64,000 nucleotides of DNA from Anaeramoeba flamelloides (Eukaryota > Metamonada > Anaeramoebidae): positions 1,798,501 through 1,862,500 of the forward strand of contig JANTQA010000051.1 of assembly GCA_027625915.1 (NCBI GenBank). Direction: 5' to 3'. Positions 24,001 to 34,115 of this stretch are shown one piece after another. How positions within the stretch are numbered: the first letter of the stretch is position 1; every line of letters starts with the position of its first letter. The notes under the pieces were generated by a model. It saw nothing but the letters and a program-made list of their open reading frames with translations, was not told where the DNA came from and did not search any database. The position numbers and the translations under genes are program-made.

Positions 24001-24624
24001 AGTCTCAAAAACAAGTTTACTTGTTCCAAAGAGTACTGTTTTGACAGAAAAATAACTTGAAATTCAAAAAAAAAAAAAAATAGGAAAAGGAAAAACGGTT
24101 GGGCTTACAATGATGACACTAATTAAATTTGATATTGCAGACAACGCAGTGCTTTTCTTTTCCCGGGTGGCTGTTAAAATGGAGTTTACGATCTGCAAAA
24201 TGAAAACAGCAACAAAAATTACATTAAATACAATGTAAGATTTTTTAATTGTCTTTAAAGTCACTTTGAAAGTATTTTTGGTAAAGTCGTCCCAGTCCAA
24301 AGAAAGTAAAACAGATCCTTTTATCCAAAAATACACAAAATATGAGACGGCCAGGATCCCAAACACATTTGAAATCGAATAAAATAATGTTACAATAACC
24401 TCGTGGCCATTGGCAAGGGTGGTGATAAAATAGAGCACCCAAAAAAAAAGTGCAGTTGTTGTGAAACTTGAAGCCATGATCCAAGGTCGGACTTTGGAAT
24501 TGCCTTTCTTCTGGAGCATAACATACCTTGTTAAGGTCAACACATACCACAAAAAGAAAATCGATGCAAATGCAATCATTACTTTGGAAACTATTTCAGT
24601 TACCACATCTTTGTCTAGGGCCAT
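18037..24624 (-). CDS. seven-transmembrane protein, two exons split by a 5.6-kb intron
   Basis: Exon 1 (24624-24109) and exon 2 (18498-18037) join in phase 0 to 325 aa. The donor is ATT/GTAAGC and the acceptor AATAG/GTTTTG. Exon 1 encodes TM1 (IVSKVMIAFASIFFLWYVLT), TM2 (around MASSFTTTALFFWVLYFI), TM3 (LFYSISNVFGILAVSYFVYF) and TM4 (IVFNVIFVAVFILQIVNSIL). The intron falls inside TM5, which is completed by exon 2 (VLALLFWVSVGIYY). Exon 2 then gives TM6 (HIFFIIIFLVVLGG), TM7 (FCLLISLLIRLLLYETLI) and a serine/aspartate-rich cytoplasmic tail (DSDSSSDSDSDSDS). The layout resembles plant THH1/TOM1/TOM3 or other orphan GPCR-like proteins, but no family-specific motif lets me choose. The exact count of seven helices across the join is the main support for linking such distant exons. 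Confidence 0.7.
19702..20242 (-). CDS. possible nested small gene, unknown function (three exons, ~96 aa)
   Basis: It lies inside the large intron of the 7TM gene, on the same strand. Proposed exons are 20242-20055, 19991-19922 and 19734-19702. All have GT-AG borders (AG/GTAAAA...TTTAG; AAA/GTAAAC...TTTTAG) and phases fit. Exon 1 reads MCYIHSKIESSQPILKKFPF, a K/S/N-rich middle, then LPLHLRNHGTYGS. The join continues as RVPPDIKNLNQNIIHFSIYE, ending with a basic tail (KKSKKTKNKKRSPF). Base composition rises in the exons. I recognise no domain. Without the last splice, the frame stops at 19907 after KKSKVNQS. It could instead be a worn gene fragment: a piece of its exon 1/exon 2 border recurs inverted near 18816-18860. 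Confidence 0.42.
21059..21370. mobile_element. TA-flanked MITE with AAGGCACAGG arms
   Basis: The left arm is TA + CAGTCCTGTACCATTTTAAG, then GCACAGGAAAAATCAA. The right arm reversed is TA + CAATCCTGTACTCTTTTAAA, then GCACAGGAAAAATCAA. Internal GCCTTA repeats add further pairing. The TA duplication and CAG-like ends suggest Tc1/mariner. A half-copy of the ACTGGTATTT MITE adjoins on its left (21003-21053). It lies in the 7TM gene intron. Confidence 0.72.
21711..23778. mobile_element. ~2.07-kb TIR element with an internal inverted duplication
   Basis: The left end (ACTGTTGTGAAAAAACAAAT then TCGGCTCTTAA) and the right end (TTAAGAGCCGA then ATTTGTTTTTCACAACAACT) form ~30-bp TIRs. Inside, 21742-21895 recurs inverted at 22442-22608 with very few differences (shared block AAAGTTATTAGAATGTGTAA), so the left third folds back on itself. 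A smaller hairpin (TTAGAACAATTTTTAAAACC) lies at 22793-22893. The termini resemble the AACTGTTGTGG MITE family and may be a longer relative. The frames at 23103-23470 (for example MDHFDQKTIRGNIILRSMAG) are composition-rich, but I cannot assign them to a transposase. The element lies in the 7TM gene intron. Confidence 0.65.
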
Positions 24625-25204
24625 TTGTTAGTGATTATTTAAAAAAGAATTATTAGAAAATCTTGATAAAAAATAGCAAACAAAAAATAGGAATTTTTTT
24701 TTTGCAAAATTCAAAAACATCTATCTTTAAAAAATCAAATAAGAAATGTAACAATAGCTTTACAGGTTGTTATTATAGGTACCTTTGCTTTCATCTTTTG
24801 AAAAAATGTTTCTTAATTTTCAAAGTTCTTTTTTCTCTCCCAAAAAAAAGTTCGAATAATTTTTGAATGCAATTGAAAACGTGAAGTTTTTAGTTGGATC
24901 ACTTCTTTTCTTATTTTACCTCTATTTTATATAATTACAACATTACAATTTCACTTATAATTTTCAACAAATCAACTTTAATCACAGCCCCAATTGTTAT
25001 TTGTAACACACTTTGATTTTCAGTGTTTCACAGAAAAGTGTTTTTATAAATATCTAATTAAATTTGACTTCACACTTTCCAAATTTACTTTTACGTTTTC
25101 TCTTATTGATTTTGTTTTCCCTTTGAATGGGTTTAGAATCTTTAAATACTTGACTCAAAGGAATTTCTTGATTAAGTGTTCTGGCAAAAACATTCAATAC
25201 TATT
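24625..25204. other. upstream region of the 7TM gene
   Basis: This is A/T-rich non-coding sequence and presumably holds the 7TM promoter. The open frames here are T-rich and unconvincing. Confidence 0.45.
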
Positions 25205-25835
25205 TTTGACTGGAAATCTTAGTTAAAATTCAAAGCAAGATCAATTAAAAAAAGAAAAAATAAAAAATTTCAAGTGAAAAATGGGAATTCAATATGGTCA
25301 AGTTTTTTCGAATATTATCTTTGAGTCAAGGGTTTTTCTTTGATTGATTTATAAAAAATTTGTTGAAAAAATTCGAATTTTTAAGATCTCCAAAATCACC
25401 TATAAAGATTTTGATAAATATTTTTAATTGTAAAATAAAAAGATCAAAATTTTCTTTTAGCTTTTAGAAATAATCACATCTCAAAAATTAATATAAAATC
25501 ATCAAAGTCCGCCAATTTTCGAAAGGAAATTAATAATTTAAACTTATTTTAAGAATTAAAAAGTTGTAATGGTTAAATGATTTTTACAATCTTTTTTTGG
25601 AAAGCTGAATGAAAATTTCGTTCTATTTATTTTGCAACAAATAGTAAAAATATGAAAATTGAGAATTTGGTTGATTCTAAATAAAATAGTGAATTAGTTT
25701 TTGAAATTAATTTGTTTCTTCTTTTTATTGATTTTACTTTTTTTTTTTGAGGTTCAATTTAAGTTTCGAATTAATAATCGTGTTTAACGTTTTTTTTTTC
25801 TTTTTTCACTTTTTCCCCCCAAATTGTTAGTTATC
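25205..25835. mobile_element. diverged, interrupted copy of the AACTGTTGTGG MITE
   Basis: Family blocks are present at both ends: AAGATCAATTAAAAAAAGAA near 25240, TTAAGATCTCCAAAA near 25380, and the TTTCTTCTTTTTATTGATTT right-half block near 25715. About 250 bp of unrelated A/T sequence separates them (about 25420-25670). The termini have decayed. Confidence 0.5.
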
Positions 25836-25897
25836 TGTATTCGAATAGGTTGTGTATAAGACGGAAATTTTAATGTACTTAATATACTCCCTACATA

Positions 25898-26077
25898 TAC
25901 AGTTAGTTTCAAATTTAAGGCACAAACTTCAAAATTTAAGGCACAATAAAAATCTCAAATTAATATATAAAAATTCGAATTTTTTTTTTGTTCAAATTAT
26001 TTTCCTAGAATCTGAATTTTGTGCCTTAATTTGAGATTATTAATGTGCCTTAAATTTCGTTGAAAGTTTGTGCAGTA
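25898..26077. mobile_element. small TA-flanked MITE with AAGGCACA repeats
   Basis: The left arm contains TTTAAGGCACAAACTTC, AAATTTAAGGCACA and AATCTCAAATTA. The right arm carries the inverted set (TGTGCCTTAATTTGAGATTA, GTGCCTTAAATTTCG, GAAAGTTTGTGCAG). TA lies at both ends. The AAGGCACA unit is shared with the MITE at 21059-21370, suggesting related families. Confidence 0.6.
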
Positions 26078-26219
26078 AAAGTGGAATTGAATGTATTTCA
26101 AAATTAAATATTCTGATTGCAATAACTCAGAGTCTTCATTGGCTGTACTACATTATTTAAAGCATTCATTGTCTCTAGAAAGTATCAGAAGAATTATTTT
26201 AGAATTGCATTTAATAAAG

Positions 26220-26700
26220 AGAATGTAGAAAAAAAATGGGAAATATCATTAATTGTCAAAATAGGCAAAAATCCGAAATTCGTCAAATTGTATTATTTCG
26301 TATTTTTGAAGAGTATCTTGGCAAATTTCATTGGAATTAAAGTTGTTTTAACTTTTTTGATGGTTTGAGAGTAAAAATAAAAAAATTATTTTCTGACTTG
26401 TGGTATTTAATTTTGGGTACTAAACCCCAGCCCAAAAATTTCGGCACACCCAAAATCAAAAGCAGTAAAAAAATGGGATTATTTTTTTTTTTTTTTTAAT
26501 TATCTAGGGGGGGGGGGGTAATAGATAAAAAGCGGGGATTTTAAAATTACAAAAATATACATTGAAAGTAGGAAAAAGATAAGAAAATGGAGGAAAAGGT
26601 TTATGGTACTGAAGTTAAATAGGAAAAAATGATTCCTTAATAATAAATTTTTTTAGTTGATTTTATTTAATTGTTGTTTGTTATCGAGTTTTGTTTGAAT
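26220..26700. repeat. dispersed repeat shared with the CCT6 intron (62500-62960)
   Basis: The blocks TTATTTCGTATTTTTGAA, then a TTTCATTGGAATTAAAGTT-type stretch and AAAAAATTATTTTCTGACTT correspond in order to 62540-62680. The repeat appears to continue into the C-rich tract near 27060-27310, which has a short counterpart at 62840-62940. The ends are not defined. Confidence 0.5.
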
Positions 26701-26704
26701 CTAT

Positions 26705-28963
26705 CAACTATTACTGAAAATACCCGAAAATCGAAAATACCATAAAATTTTTAAACCACGAAAAAACACTATTTGAACAACTTCTTAGAAACACTAGTGC
26801 TAATATACTCAGTTTAAAGGTAAAATTGGAATTGTATTTTAAAAAAAAAATTTATTTTCTGAAAATATCAAAATTCAAAAAAATTAAATTTTAAGGAATA
26901 GTACTCAACCTATTTTGTGTGAAAGGAATTGGTATCTTGGATGAAAGTAACATTTCTGATCATTTCAAAATGGTATTAACTTAAAGGGAGAAAATGTACT
27001 TGTTAAAGAAATATTTCCCATAATTGTGTATCATTACCGTTAATTTTGTAATCTTAAATACAATCCAAAAATAACCGAGTAATATCTAATCCTACAATAA
27101 TTATCCATACTACCCAAGGCGACCCAAACCAAACATTATTTTAACTTCCATATCCATAAAAGGAACTGGTTTAACCAAAACACATTAACATAACCCAACC
27201 AATGCCCTGGTATACCTATACATTTACCCTGATAAGTATCAACAATTACCCAAATAATTACCAGCAATTACTCAAATATACTCATAATGTACCAAAACCT
27301 CTTTAGAGCAGTTTAAAGTAGAAAATTCAAAAAAAAATATTTTGTCTGAAAGTAAAATTGTTATTTTACTGTTAAACTGAGTATATTGACACTAGTGTTT
27401 CTTAGAAGTTGTTCAAAAAGTGTTTTTTTCTTTTTTTTTTTTTTTTATTTTTTTTTATTTTTGAAGAGAGAAAATTGCTTTTCTCCTGTGTGCCCTAATT
27501 TCTAAACTTTTTATTAGAAATTTTGTTAAAGAATCACAAATTTTATTATCACTTACTAATGATAATATATATGATGAATTCTTTTTATTAATAATATCTC
27601 TGATATTATTAATTTTTTTATTTTTTTCAAAAAATTCAGATATCCAGATTTTTCGATTTATTTTATAGGCCGGACAGTCCCATAAAAAATGATCGAAATC
27701 TTCAATGATATCAATATTTAACTTTTCTTTACATAAATCACAATTTTTATTTTTATTTTTACTTGTTACATAAGAGTACCTATTTAAACAATTAGTAAAA
27801 TTTCGAAATTTTAGAATTGTTTTTGAAGCTTTCCAGTTTAAATATTTTTGTTGTTTGAAATTGCAATTTTGTTGTTTTATAATTTTTAGATATTGTTGAA
27901 CTTTCCAACTAGGTGAATTTTCCAATTCGGTTAATCGAAAAACTTTTAATTCTAAATCTAATAATTTTAATCCCTTAGTGTGCCAATTAATATTTTCATT
28001 TTCCAATTTTCGAAAATTTAGTATTGTTTTTAATTTTTTTTAAATTTAAGAAATCTAATTTTTCTATCAATTTATATTTTCTTCGGTATACTTTTAATCT
28101 AGTGAGATCAATTTTTGCTTCAGTTTTATAAATTAATCGAGGTGAATGGATATTAATTTGTAAGAAATTTGTGACTGATTTATTGATAAATCTATCAATT
28201 CTTTCAAAATCATTTTGTTTCAAGTCAAATATTTCAAGACCATAATAAAGTTGACTTAAAATGAGAGCTTTGAAAGAAGTTATTTTGACTCCATTGTTGA
28301 GTTTATTTTGTTGAAACAATCGATTAAGTGTTTCCAAGGACTTTTCTACTTTTTTGAAATTATATTCAAGATGTGTGTTTTTTTCTAACCAAATCCCAAG
28401 ATAAAAAATATCTTTTAATTCTTTTTTATATTTGTTTTTTTTATTATGTGGGTTCATCCCGAATCTTTTTATTATTTCTAAAATCCTTTCTAAATTAATT
28501 TTTAGAGAGATTAATGGCACTTTCATAATAAGAATAAGATCATCTGCATACATTTGAACATGAACAGCTAAAGTTTTTAACTTTTCTAGTAGGAAATGAG
28601 ATATAAATGCGAAGAGAATTGGTGATAAGGGATCTCCTTGATAAACTCCAATTCCTTCTTTTTTTGTAATATCTCAAGAGCCAATTTTTAATTGTTTCAT
28701 TTTTGATAAATTTTTTAATAGATTGATATATTAACGAGTGTTGTATAGAGTCAAAACATTTTTGTATGTCTATAGTAACTACAAAGTATTCTGTATTTTT
28801 ATTTTTATTTTTTATTTTTTTAAATTTTATTAATAAATTTAAAACAGCAATTCTTGTTCCAAAATATTTTTTAAATCCAAATTGTTTTTTTGAAATCAAG
28901 TAAAAAGTGTTTTTTTCGTGGTTATAAACTTTTCGGGTATTTTCGATTTTTGGGTATTTTAGA
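26705..28963. mobile_element. TIR element carrying a nested LINE in its right arm
   Basis: The left arm (about 26710-26830) contains AAAATACCCGAAAATCGAAA, AACCACGAAAAAACACT, TTGAACAACTTCTTAGAAAC and ACTAGTG...ATATACTCAGTTTAA. The right arm carries the inverse in two parts. 27362-27430 holds the inner part (AAACTGAGTATATTG...CACTAGTGTTTCTTAGAAG). 28902-28963 holds the outer part (GTGTTTTTTTCGTGG...CGGGTATTTTCGATTTTTGG). The LINE at 27431-28901 separates them. The interior (27060-27310) is rich in TACCC/ACCCAA on the + strand. No transposase is seen. Confidence 0.65.
27431..28901 (-). mobile_element. 5'-truncated LINE (non-LTR retrotransposon) with 16-bp TSD
   Basis: The LINE lies on the minus strand. 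It begins inside the reverse transcriptase (LISKKQFGFKKYFGTR, then TVDIQKCFDSIQHS) and continues with the catalytic box MYADDLILI (about 28553-28527). The thumb/linker region follows (DFERIDRFINKSVTNFLQIN, IYKTEAKIDLTRLKVYRRKY). It ends with a C-x2-C-x13-H-x4-C zinc knuckle (CDLCKEKL...HFLWDC) and stops near 27455. An A-rich 3' tail (T-run on +, 27431-27462) follows. AAAAAGTGTTTTTTTC occurs exactly at 27415-27430 and 28902-28917, flanking the insert as a 16-bp target-site duplication. The ORF is spread over three frames, so this copy is dead. The 5' end (including any endonuclease) is missing. Confidence 0.88.
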
Positions 28964-29342
28964 GAATATTTCAAACACCCGTTTTGCTTTGCTTTACCAA
29001 TGTTAAACCGTATGAATATCGTGCAATATATCTTCTTGGTTGTCACTAAGTATCCATCATAATTCAAGTACTTGCAATTAGTAATCTTAGTTACTTTAAG
29101 AAGAACATCTTGAATTTAATAAGAATCCTTATGTATCAAGCAATCCCCCAATATAGATTCCAACAGACTTAGATATTCTTATTAAAATAACTTAGATTAC
29201 AATTTGACTTATGCAAAATTATTTTGGATACTCATATCTCTAGGAAGTAGAAGAACTGATATGTTCTCTTTGTGTGATATAAGCAATTTCCAAAAAAGTG
29301 CCGAAAATTTATTTTAAAATATCTTTAGTAAACTTAATATTA

Positions 29343-29762
29343 CTGTTGTGGAAAAAAAGTGAAAATGGAAAAAAAGTGAAACACGGTTTTTAATTGGGAA
29401 CATTACTAAAAATGAAAAGTAAAATCAATAAAAAGAAGAAACCAATTAACTTCAAATAATAATCCATTATATTTTTTTCAATCAACCCAACAAATACAAT
29501 TTAAATCTACTTGATTTATCGAAATTATTGTTGTGGTTTTGGAGATCTCAAAAATAGTCAATTTTCAGAACAAATTTTTAATAATAGATCAATCAAAGAA
29601 AAACCCATACTAAATGATAGTATTTAAAAAACTGTTATTGTGGCGAATACTTCACTTTGTCTTTATTTATTTATTTATTCTTTTTTTCATTGATCTTACT
29701 TTGAATTTTCAGTAATGTTCACAATTAAAAACCGTGTTTCACTTTTTTTCCACAACGGTTAT
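29343..29762. mobile_element. MITE of the AACTGTTGTGG family (best-kept copy)
   Basis: The left end has ACTGTTGTGGAAAAAAAGTG, then GAAACACGGTTTTTAATTGG. The right end has CACAATTAAAAACCGTGTTT, then CACTTTTTTTCCACAACGGT. TA lies on both sides, as expected for TA-targeted insertion. The left terminus carries a short internal duplication of GGAAAAAAAGTGAAA. A centrally placed GTTGTGGTTTTGGAGATCTC is conserved in other copies. No ORF. Confidence 0.8.
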
Positions 29763-30458
29763 TATTTAAATATCCAAAATTATTGTTAATGATTTATTGA
29801 TTCTTAATAATAACCCAAGTTGTTTGTTAGCATTGCAAAAAATAAATAAAAGATATAAAAATTTATGATGCCAATTTTAGATGATATTTTTAAGGTTGAA
29901 AATTGGTGGATTTTGAATGATATTTTTTTTATTGCAAAAAGTGTTTTATTATAGATTTAATCTTGTTATTTTTCTCTAGTAAAATTATTAAAAAAAATCT
30001 CAAAAATGATGTTATATTTTTCAGATCTACATCTCTTGATATATTTGTTATTTTTCTCATGCAAAAATATTGGAAAAAATATAAAAAATGTTGTTATATC
30101 TTTGTGATCAACATCACGTAACATATTCGATATTGTTTACCAAATGTTCTTGTATTGGGTTAAGCTTTTCTTTTCTGGAAAGAAAAAAATAAGCTAAAAA
30201 TTAGTGAAAAAATATCAAAACTTTTTCAAATTAAAAATATAGGAGGAAATTGTTTAAATTGGCCTTTTGGAGTTTTTTTTGGGAAAGAAAATTCAAATTC
30301 ATAAAGTGAAAAATTCAAGTTACTAAAAATATCTGATCGCTTTATTAAAAAAAAAATTATTGCAAATAAAAAGGTTTATTTTGGCTTTTGGATCTTATCG
30401 ATTGACTTTTTGAAATCAAAAAAAAATATCAATTTTTTGATAAAAATTTTTTGCTTAG
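29763..30458. other. AT-rich stretch upstream of candidate exons
   Basis: There is no secure gene. An ATG at about 29871 opens a short frame (MPILDDIFK) ending at a possible donor (AAG/GTTGAA). This could be a first exon for the exons at 30459-30734, but no middle exon could be identified. Confidence 0.35.
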
Positions 30459-30734
30459 GATCAAAAAAAAGAGTAGCAATCGAAGCAATCAACCATTTAA
30501 TAGGAGTTGGAAAAATTCAGTTTCATTTTTACTTTTTTTTATAAATAATTGAAATGACAGAATTTCAAAAAGAGAAAATAACAAAACATTTTTTTTTATT
30601 TATAATTTTGTTGTCTTGGGATTTTTAATGGTCCAAAATTTTACTCTTTTAGTGGCCAATCAGATAACAACGATTCACCAGACGAAGTTCCAATATCAGA
30701 TGAGAGTTTGGAACAAATATTAAAAGAAATTTAA
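30459..30734 (+). CDS. possible 3' exons of an unrecognised gene
   Basis: Two coding-like segments lie in otherwise A/T-only sequence. The first (30459-30519, after TTTTGCTTAG) reads SKKRVAIEAINHLIGVGKI. The second (30653-30734, after TTACTCTTTTAG) reads GQSDNNDSPDEVPISDESLE, then QILKEI and a TAA. The phases fit if the first ends at 30519, though the donor there (CA/GTTTCA) is weak. The acidic tail DSPDEVPISDESLEQILKEI is typical of real protein ends rather than chance. The 5' part is not identified, nor is the family. An alternative is a decayed gene fragment. Confidence 0.35.
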
Positions 30735-33480
30735 AATACAAATGAAGATCTTTTATATTTGTTGTTTTTAACATTTCTAACTATTTTCGAGAAAGATCGC
30801 AAAGGATGAAAAATAAATAAAAAAAAAATTTTGTTTTTTTGTTTTTAGTCTTTTTTATTTTTTTCATATTGTTTGCCCACAAAAAATAACATTTGCTATT
30901 GCTTTTTAAAAAAAAAAACATCTGAATATATTTTTTTTAGAAGCTTTCAGCTTCACAAATAAATATATTCGATATTTTTTTTTTTAAAAATCAATAACTG
31001 CTGATAAAGATTTACAACAGAAAGAAACACTTATAACTGTATTTTATTGATTAACAAGTCATTTATGTCCTTATCATATTGCCCGTTTTTTATTAAAAAT
31101 GAACTTATCTTGTTTTTTCCAAAAAAAAACTTTTTTTTTATTTTTTTTTGAAAATATTTTAATGAACATATTTTGAAATAAACATCTTATCCATTTATTT
31201 AATCAGTATTAATATTTCTCTTAATCTGATATTACCTTTTAATGAAATGATCCAATAACAAAGAGGAATTTTCAGTGAAATGTAAAAAAAAATTACCACA
31301 TTTTTTCGGATATACCTTTTACATTTTTTTTTTCATTGTAAAATAATCATATTTTTAAAAAGTTATTTGAATTATTAAATGGTTGTGCAATCTTCTTCAA
31401 TTTTAAAAAACTTTTTAAAGTGTGGAAAAATAAAATAAAATAAAATGAATAAAAAAAAAATAGAAAATAAATTATTACCAAAATTACATTAATCAAAAAT
31501 TTTTTATTTAATAATCCACCACAGAAAAATTATAAAAAGTATAAGCATGATAAATAAAGAAAAGGTGCCAAATTCTATTTTAAATTGTAAAATAAATAAA
31601 TAAAATTAAATTTGATTAGTAAGATAGTAAACAAATATAAATTAAATTAATATTAAGTTTAGGAATATTGAAATAAGGCAATGTAAAAAAAAATGTTAAT
31701 TCATATTTTGACAACTTATCGTAATAATTAATAAACATCCCAATATAGGAAAAAAATTTAAATTTTGAAGTAATTTTTTCTCAAAAGGAAAATTAAAAAA
31801 TAATGAAAGAAAAATATCTAACTTTAATTTCTATGTAATCAAGAATACTGATAATTTTGAGTTTAAAGCACCAAAAAACAATATATATGAAATTATTTTA
31901 CACATTTCCAATAATTCAGTTTCAAAAAGATTAGTTTAAATTATTTTTTTCCCTTTAAATGTCTTTTTTAATCTTGGGGTTTATTTCAGAAATTTAAAAC
32001 AGACATTAAAAACTAAAAATTTATCAAAAATTAATTTTTAGAGATTTATTTTGTAAAAATATTAAAAAAAAAGAAATAAAATGTATTTTTTTCTATAATT
32101 AAATTATTATTTGTGGTTGATATTTAATTTTTATTTAATCCAAGATCTATATTTTATTTTTTTTTAAAAAAAAGTCTATTTGTAATTTTATACACTTGTT
32201 TGGAAATAAATAATCCCAAAAAGTAAATTTTAATTAATGAATTAATGTTCAATTTAACTCCAAGAAATCCTTTTTTTTTTCAAAAGTTTTCTTCAAAAAA
32301 AAAAAAAACACATTAAATTGGGATTTTCAGTCTTACTCTCAAATTAAATAACACTTTTCCTCTAGAATTTGAAATTGAAAAGATAGTTTTCAGAAAAATC
32401 AATAAAAAATCAATTAATTGATGGAATAATTGAAATTATAGTGCATTTCAATATATTTCTTTTGTAAATCCAAATCTATTTTGGATAAATCTCTTAATAT
32501 AAAAAAATATCGATTAACTATACTTTTTTAACCCTGTTGAATTCAAATTTCTACGATTACTCTTAATTCAATTACAAATTAATTGGTTTTTATTTGAGAT
32601 TTTATAATTATCAAAATCTTTTCTTTTGATCATACTATATATTTTTTTTCTTTATTTGTTTATTGATCAGTAATTCTTATTCGGTTTCTGACATTTTAAT
32701 AAGGAATAATATTATTATCCGTGCTGTTTTTAGCTCGAAAATATAAAAATACAAACACCTAAATTTTGGCAATATATATATATATATATAAATATAAAAT
32801 TGCTTAAAATTGAGATAATTGAGAAACAAACTTTTATTCTGCATTTTTTTACTTTGAATCATTATCTTTAAAATCAGAGAGTTGTATTTAGAAAAATAAA
32901 AAATTAACTATTTGATTTTTTTTTGAACTTAGATGATTGTAAAGCACCAAAAGAATAGTAAGGGGTAATTAATTAATTAAAAATGTTGTACAAAAATATA
33001 CAACTCTATATATCTCAATTGAGATAAGATTATTATTATTATTATTATTTTCTTCATATTTTTTCTCGGTTTTTTAATTGTACATTTCAAAATTAATTTT
33101 CATAATAATTATTTAATTAGAATACCAATAATTTATAAAATAAACTGCTCTAAACACAAGAATATGATGATTTTCTTTTGGGTAAAAAGTTATTTAACAC
33201 TAAATTAAAGGTTTATTTTATATATTAAATTTGGTTTTTGAATAAAATTTTTGATCATCAGAAATCGCAGAAATAACAGAATTCTTCAAGAATTTTACAG
33301 ATTTAAATTGGAAATCAATATTAAGAAATGAATACAATTTCCAATAAAGAAAAATGGATTCAATTGGATATCATTCTTTTTTTTTTTTCCAAGTTTAAAT
33401 AATCTTAAAAATATTGAAATGGGGTTTCATTTTTTATTGACATTTAAGATAAGAGTAATTGAGACATTATTAGGAAAGTA
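30735..33480. other. long AT-rich non-coding stretch
   Basis: No ORF has credible composition. A/T homopolymers, a short (TA)n at about 32770-32790 and a TTA/ATT run near 33030-33048 are the only structure noticed. Confidence 0.6.
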
Positions 33481-33639
33481 TTAATAATTGGATGAAAACT
33501 GAAGAAGGTTTGATTGGTTGGTTGGTTTTATTTGAAGAGAAGTATTGGAAAATAGATTAACAATAAACCCAATTTGAAAATTCAATACTTTAAATTTAAA
33601 AAAAAAATTTTTTTTTATATTTTGAAGGGAGGAAATAAA

Positions 33640-34115
33640 TTTCTTCTTACAGCCGTTAGGTTTTCCAAAATTTAAAAGTTTGAGTAAAATCAAAGATTTT
33701 TCTCTATTCTTTTGAATTCTTCTTACAGCCGTTAGGTTTTTTTGAATTTTCTGTTTATTTATAAAATCAATAGATTTTCGTTAGAATTTTTTGAGTTTTC
33801 TATTTATTTGTGAAGTGTTCTAGGTTTTTTTGAGGGTTTCTATTTTATTTTTGAAGTGTTCTTTGTTTTTTTTTACTTTTTGAAATAGACCGAAAATTAA
33901 TTAAAATTTTCGGTTTATTTCAAAAAGTAAAAAAATCCTAACGAAAATCCATTGATTTTCCAAATAAAAAGAAAACTCAAAAAAACCTAGAACACTTTAC
34001 AGATAAAAAAAGAAAGCCTCAAGAAAGCTACCGTTAGGTTTTTTTAAAAAAATTGAGAAATAAACCGAAAATTTCAAAAATTAAAAAAAAAACCTAGGAA
34101 CTTGACATCACTCTA
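33640..34115. repeat. nested hairpin repeat with CGTTAGG motif
   Basis: TTCTTACAGCCGTTAGGTTT occurs twice (about 33646 and 33720). A near-perfect hairpin follows at 33865-33932: CTTTTTGAAATAGACCGAAA pairs with TTTCGGTTTATTTCAAAAAG. Outer arms also pair (TCGTTAG...TTTTCTATTTATTTGTGAAG with CTTTACAG...CCTAACGA), ending AACCTAGGAACTTG...CACT. A relative lies at 40310-40650 and a shorter one at 34484-34612. This is probably a fold-back DNA element; no ORF. Confidence 0.6.

Noticed and set aside
26500-26520. T-run then G-run as a possible regulatory G-quadruplex
   Set aside because: A single G homopolymer in repeat DNA; a similar one at 38023 sits in a transposon. No functional context.
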